A stretch of DNA of 64,000 bases. It comes from Spirodela intermedia (taxonomy: Eukaryota > Streptophyta > Magnoliopsida > Alismatales > Araceae). Under the pieces are notes generated by a model. The model had not been told where the DNA came from and did not search any database. It saw nothing but the letters and a program-made list of their open reading frames with translations. Below, piece by piece: positions 61,901 through 64,000 of the stretch. A program made the translations under genes and the position numbers. Position 1 is the stretch's first letter; every line of letters starts with the position of its first letter. The DNA lies in NCBI GenBank assembly GCA_902729315.2, contig LR746268.1, forward strand, positions 1,357,501 to 1,421,500, written 5' to 3'.

Positions 61901-64000
61901 TAGATACAATATAATATGGATGAAAATAGAAGAAAATAAAAATAGTTGTTTTTTATAATCTTAAGACTTAATAAGTACCTCTACTCTTCCCTAAATGTAA
62001 TGCAAGAAATAAAACCACTTACCAAGATTAGTACCAAGAGGAGGGAGATGCTGCTGTGCCACCTCCTAAATTTAGTTTCACTACCTTCTTGATGATCTCC
62101 TTCATGCTTAGTTTTTTTAATCACTTGTACATGCACTCACTCCTATACTCTCATATATTGAAGAAGAAAACACAAACTTTCATTTATCAAAATGAAGAGA
62201 AAAGAGAGGATTCAAGGATACCATTTCACTCAGCCAGACAAGTATTAGAATATCCGTAAGAATAAGAGAAAGGAGAGAGAATATTTACATTAAATATGAC
62301 ATATTTGGATACTCAAAATTTCCCTAGATGTTGTTGGATCTTTCTCTAAATGCCACCCATGTCTTTCTCCTCCTTTTTCCTATATTTTTAAATTTAGAAA
62401 ATGTCCACCATAAAAAAGGCAGCAGCTGACTGATGGTGCACTTTTGAAGGCACCACTTGACCAGCCTAATGGGTTAGTTACCACATTTGAAATGATCTGA
62501 AATGAGTGGTGAGAGATGCCACTACCATCCCCAATCATGCAGATCATAAAAACTCAAGAATTATCATCAGAAATAATCAACTAAAGTCATAAAGAGTGTG
62601 CAATTAATGAACTTAAGTATATATGCATGAAATGCATGAATGTGACAAAGTATTATGATAACATGCACTAAATAATCAATGTATATACATAAATAAGATA
62701 GTAATAGGCATAATGCAATATATGAATGCATGTTATCAACATTTACCCTCATACTATTTCATACTTCCTTAAATTGATTTATTTTGATTTTATTTTTTAT
62801 TGTAGCATGGAAGAACTTAGTGTTACTATCACCCTCTTTAAGCTATTGAGTTTTCTTTTTTTTTTAAGGAAGATTTCATATTATATTATGGTACACTTCT
62901 AGGTTAGTTTTGCATAATTCCTTCCATCTTCTTTTTGTCTATTCATCCTAAATTTTCACTCATAGGTTTTTAATAACATGATTAGCCCTTCACTACTATT
63001 AGTACCTTTGAATACATTTTCGTTTCACCATTTTATACACCTGATTTTGTATGTAAAATATATCATTGGGTAGTCAAGTATTGATCAATTCTATCTACTT
63101 GCCACAAATTTCATAAATATATCATTGTGATAGACCCACATGGTCTGAAATCTAAAAGGTGCCCCTCCATTCTATTTTTTAATATCATTCAATTGAATGA
63201 GTATAGGTGCATGGTCTGAACATAATTCTATAAGATAATTTACTATGTAGTTGATTTGTATCTAAGTCTAGTTATTCATTAAACATCTATTTAATCTTTG
63301 ATATATTCTATTAATGTTTTTGGCCCCATTAAACCAAGTCATTTTATTACCATTGTGAATGGGTTTGATGGGACCTATCTTCTGAATTATATCACTCATG
63401 TAGTTTAAATTAGGTGTGGCTCATCCTACTTTTTCTATTGAGTATTGAATAACATTGAAGTTTCCACTATAAATCTAGGGAGTGTTACTATTTTTGACAT
63501 TTCAATAAGCATTTCTAAAGTTGCCTTATCCTTACAAATATAGAGGATGCATATAGTATAGTGAGGGTGGATTTTTTCTTTGTCATTTTAACTAATTTTG
63601 AAGGTGGAGAATTGATTAGAATCTATGATATGTGTAACTGAAATCTCTTCTTTTTAAAGAACTCATTTTTTTCCTTATTCATTTGTTGTCATGTGATCCA
63701 TGTATAAATCACTTCTTATCTTATCTGTCCTTGATTGATCAACTATGGGTTGAATCAGCCATAACTATTGTAAATTATGTTGTTGTACTATTTTCTTAAC
63801 TCTACCTCTTGTAGAGAGATTCCCAATCCCCTTACAATGTTATATTTTTTGATTAATCATTGATGTTCCCCATAAAACAAGATAATCTCCAAAGATTTAC
63901 ATGAGATCCTCTTTTTTCAACTAACTCTCTATTTCCTCTCCTTAGTTGTTTTTTTAGTTCTTGTTTACTTGTTGCCATGAAGAGTTACCATTGTCTTGAT
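58900..64000 (-). mobile_element. Decayed L1-type LINE with RNase H, cut by the window edge
   Basis: On the - strand the domains run in LINE ORF2 order. Endonuclease C-terminal part: ELCSDHAPILIQLN, about 63186-63229. Linker: LKEGDSNTKFFHATIKN, about 62797-62850. Reverse transcriptase: KRDHAPNSDRFKPCLIIECW near 61480, FRLISLCNVEALVQ at 61303-61365, IEQGAFVGGR near 61280, LPFTYLGCLIFKG near 60700, LSSGGRLILIKHVLNN near 60580. Plant-type RNase H: GNLGRARGCGIIQDDKGNMI near 59250, continuing to 59004. Many stops and frameshifts interrupt it, and the FADD catalytic motif seems to be lost. About 1 kb at 61700-62750 does not fit the LINE and may be an insertion. I find no poly(A) tail or target duplication. 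Confidence 0.85.
61704..62745. other. Unclassified segment within the LINE
   Basis: Lies between the linker (LKEGDSNTKFFHATI) and the first reverse transcriptase motif, where an intact LINE would have only a few dozen residues. It starts TGTTGTTTAGG and a possible end is GTTATCAACA. The words are LTR-like (including GTGGTTGATCCACAAGGAC), but the flanks do not give a target duplication, so its nature stays open. Confidence 0.4.

Noticed and set aside
61704-62741. Possible solo LTR inside the LINE
   Set aside because: Ends TGTT...AACA are present, but flanks TAGGA and TTTAC do not match. Kept only as an unclassified segment.

Overview
This is a stretch of nuclear genome from a flowering plant. 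The evidence is a set of spliced plant-specific genes, a type I MADS-box gene, Ty1/copia, Ty3/gypsy and L1-type retroelements, and many (GA)n/(CT)n microsatellites. The strongly GC-rich exons set in AT-rich intergenic DNA suggest a monocot that is not a grass, but this is an inference and I cannot name a species.

Layout. (1) 217-2579, + strand: an eight-exon gene for a DUF547 protein with an N-terminal MIP1-type leucine zipper. (2) 2580-6181: the gap between two converging genes, holding a ~770 bp GA-rich tract and five CACGTG G-boxes within 148 bp. (3) 6182-22928, - strand: a 24-exon gene for the TSET/TPLATE endocytic adaptor subunit TWD40-1. Its exons join in frame throughout. It has one U12-type AT-AC intron, one GC-AG intron, and a solo LTR in intron 7. 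(4) 23.3-34.2 kb: AT-rich DNA with a degenerate ~60 bp tandem array, then a decayed but structurally complete copia element at 25233-33394 (128-131 bp LTRs, primer binding site, 5 bp target duplication). Three copies of a second, long-LTR family are inserted into it. (5) 34660-35421, - strand: an intronless type I (M-gamma, AGL80-like) MADS-box gene. (6) 36-52.7 kb: mostly decayed repeats, including a fourth copy of the long-LTR family at 37833-39556, a GC-rich island with a 30 bp minisatellite at 42501-42769, and a deleted Ty3/gypsy element at about 42936-46870. (7) 53075-54283, + strand: an intronless DUF1645 gene, followed by ~150 bp tandem repeats. (8) 54.8-58.9 kb: repeat-rich DNA without a convincing gene. 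(9) 58.9-64.0 kb, - strand: a decayed L1-type LINE (endonuclease, reverse transcriptase, RNase H) running to the window edge.

The four intact genes are ordinary single plant genes with no evident functional linkage. I see no gene cluster, defence system or other multi-gene system. The most informative material is the dated nest of LTR elements and the unusual splice signals of TWD40-1.
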